Shown here one piece after another: positions 63,506 through 64,000 of a stretch of DNA of 64,000 nucleotides. Below the pieces are notes generated by a model. The model saw only the letters and a list, made by a program, of their open reading frames with translations. It had not been told where the DNA came from and did not search any database. The translations under genes and the position numbers were made by a program. The stretch comes from an uncultured Algibacter sp. (lineage in GTDB: Bacteria; Bacteroidota; Bacteroidia; Flavobacteriales; Flavobacteriaceae): NCBI RefSeq assembly GCF_947487605.1, contig NZ_CANKXK010000002.1, forward strand, positions 62,001 through 126,000, written 5' to 3'. Every line of letters starts with the position of its first letter. Within the stretch, counting starts at the first letter, position 1.

Positions 63506-64000
63506 TTAATGATTTAAATTGTTATATAATTCAACCCATTTGTTTTTATTTTTCTCCCAACTATAATTTTCAAAAGTAAATTTATATAACGCTTCTCCCC
63601 TACTATCTCTCTCTTTTTTAGACCAAGCAAAAACATTTATTAATGCTTTTTCTAGTTCTTCTCTTACTGGGTTAATTAAAAGACCTCCTTCTTGATTCCA
63701 TTTTGGCAACAAACCAGTTGAATATGTAGTTAATACTGGTGTTTTGGCAATGGCAGCTTCTAAATTAACCATCCCTATTACCTCAGAAAAAGAGGGCGTT
63801 ATCAAAGCCTTAGCGTTCTTTAAAAGATTTAATTTTTCTTCGCCTTGAACAAACCCTAAGAATTCTATTTCTTTTTGTGTGTCTAATTTACTAGTTAATT
63901 CTATTAATTCTAATTTATATATGTTATCAGGTCCAGCAATTTTAAGCTTAGGCTTTTTTCCTTTAATTTTGGAATAAACCTCTATCAACATTTTTATCCC
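63506..64000 (-). CDS. glycosyltransferase family 4, C-terminal part (gene runs off the window)
   Basis: The last 164 codons of a GT-B glycosyltransferase, open to the window edge; an internal ATG at 63991 is not the real start. The donor-site half is visible: GIKMLIEVYSKIKGKKPKLK, then IAGPDNIYKLEL, FLGFVQGEEKLNLLKNAKAL and ITPSFSEVIGMVNLEAAIAK with TPVLTT. This E-x(7)-E-like block is characteristic of GT4. It is the most upstream gene seen of the minus EPS operon. Confidence 0.88.
   Translation of the reverse strand, partial: GIKMLIEVYSKIKGKKPKLKIAGPDNIYKLELIELTSKLDTQKEIEFLGFVQGEEKLNLLKNAKALITPSFSEVIGMVNLEAAIAKTPVLTTYSTGLLPKWNQEGGLLINPVREELEKALINVFAWSKKERDSRGEALYKFTFENYSWEKNKNKWVELYNNLNH

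Noticed and set aside
1-64000. CRISPR arrays, prophage, toxin-antitoxin pairs, restriction-modification or other defence genes, tRNA and rRNA genes
   Set aside because: Looked for by reading both strands; no spaced direct repeats, phage structural genes, defence domains or RNA-gene signatures recognised.

Overview
The window is a chromosomal piece of a gliding marine-type Flavobacteriaceae bacterium (Bacteroidota). The evidence is AT-rich coding with few Shine-Dalgarno sequences, several promoters with the Bacteroidota -7 box TAnnTTTG, and lineage-typical genes: gliding lipoprotein GldH, the type IX secretion lipoprotein PorW/SprE, a RicT-like PSP1 protein with a cysteine-rich N-terminus, a CCDC81-type HU/SPOR fusion, and DUF4254 and DUF5687 proteins. 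No rRNA, tRNA, CRISPR array or prophage was seen.

Layout. 1-9.3 kb: the 3' end of an IS200-like REP-associated transposase that runs in frame into hemF, then hemB, a CNNM/CorC-type membrane protein, an alkylguanine-DNA alkyltransferase, a serine hydrolase, an S41 peptidase broken by one amber codon, a PolB-type exonuclease and a double-ATPase peptide ABC protein. 9.5-16.6 kb (minus): the two subunits of a 3-oxoacid CoA-transferase, PBP1A, gldH, ricT and trhO. 17-26.4 kb (mostly plus): recA, a lipoprotein, an ECF sigma factor with its membrane partner, plsC, a GlsB-type protein, trpS, dprA, the HU/SPOR protein and an acyl-CoA thioesterase. 26.5-33.2 kb: a compact minus-strand operon of flippase, dut, sugar nucleotidyltransferase, ABM-like protein, TPR protein, DUF4292 lipoprotein and EnvC-like protein. 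33.3-43.3 kb (minus): porW/sprE, bactofilin, atpZ-like, a 4-TM protein, then atpB-E-F-H-A-G. atpD and atpC are absent here, and a four-helix-bundle gene sits between atpA and atpG. 43.5-52 kb: an ABC exporter pair, a PaaE-like reductase, a GT9 glycosyltransferase, DUF4254, upp, two small membrane-protein genes and purD. 52-64 kb: an exopolysaccharide locus made of two converging operons (CapK-like ligase, wecB and a GT4 on plus; two glycosyltransferases, polymerase/ligase, epimerase, wcaF-like, ugd, UDP-glucuronate decarboxylase and the initiating sugar-phosphate transferase on minus).

The most unusual content is the small repeat and mobile DNA. A RAYT open frame is fused through a palindrome into an essential heme gene that appears to have lost its own ATG. 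A 490-bp cassette carries a four-helix-bundle gene between inverted arrays of a degenerate heptamer and sits inside the F1 operon; a related heptamer array lies in the atpA-atpH gap, and a second relic of the atpG 3' end lies downstream of atpG. At least three further families of short palindromes occupy gene boundaries, often where a terminator is expected.

All calls rest on reading the sequence and on family knowledge. No database search was possible.
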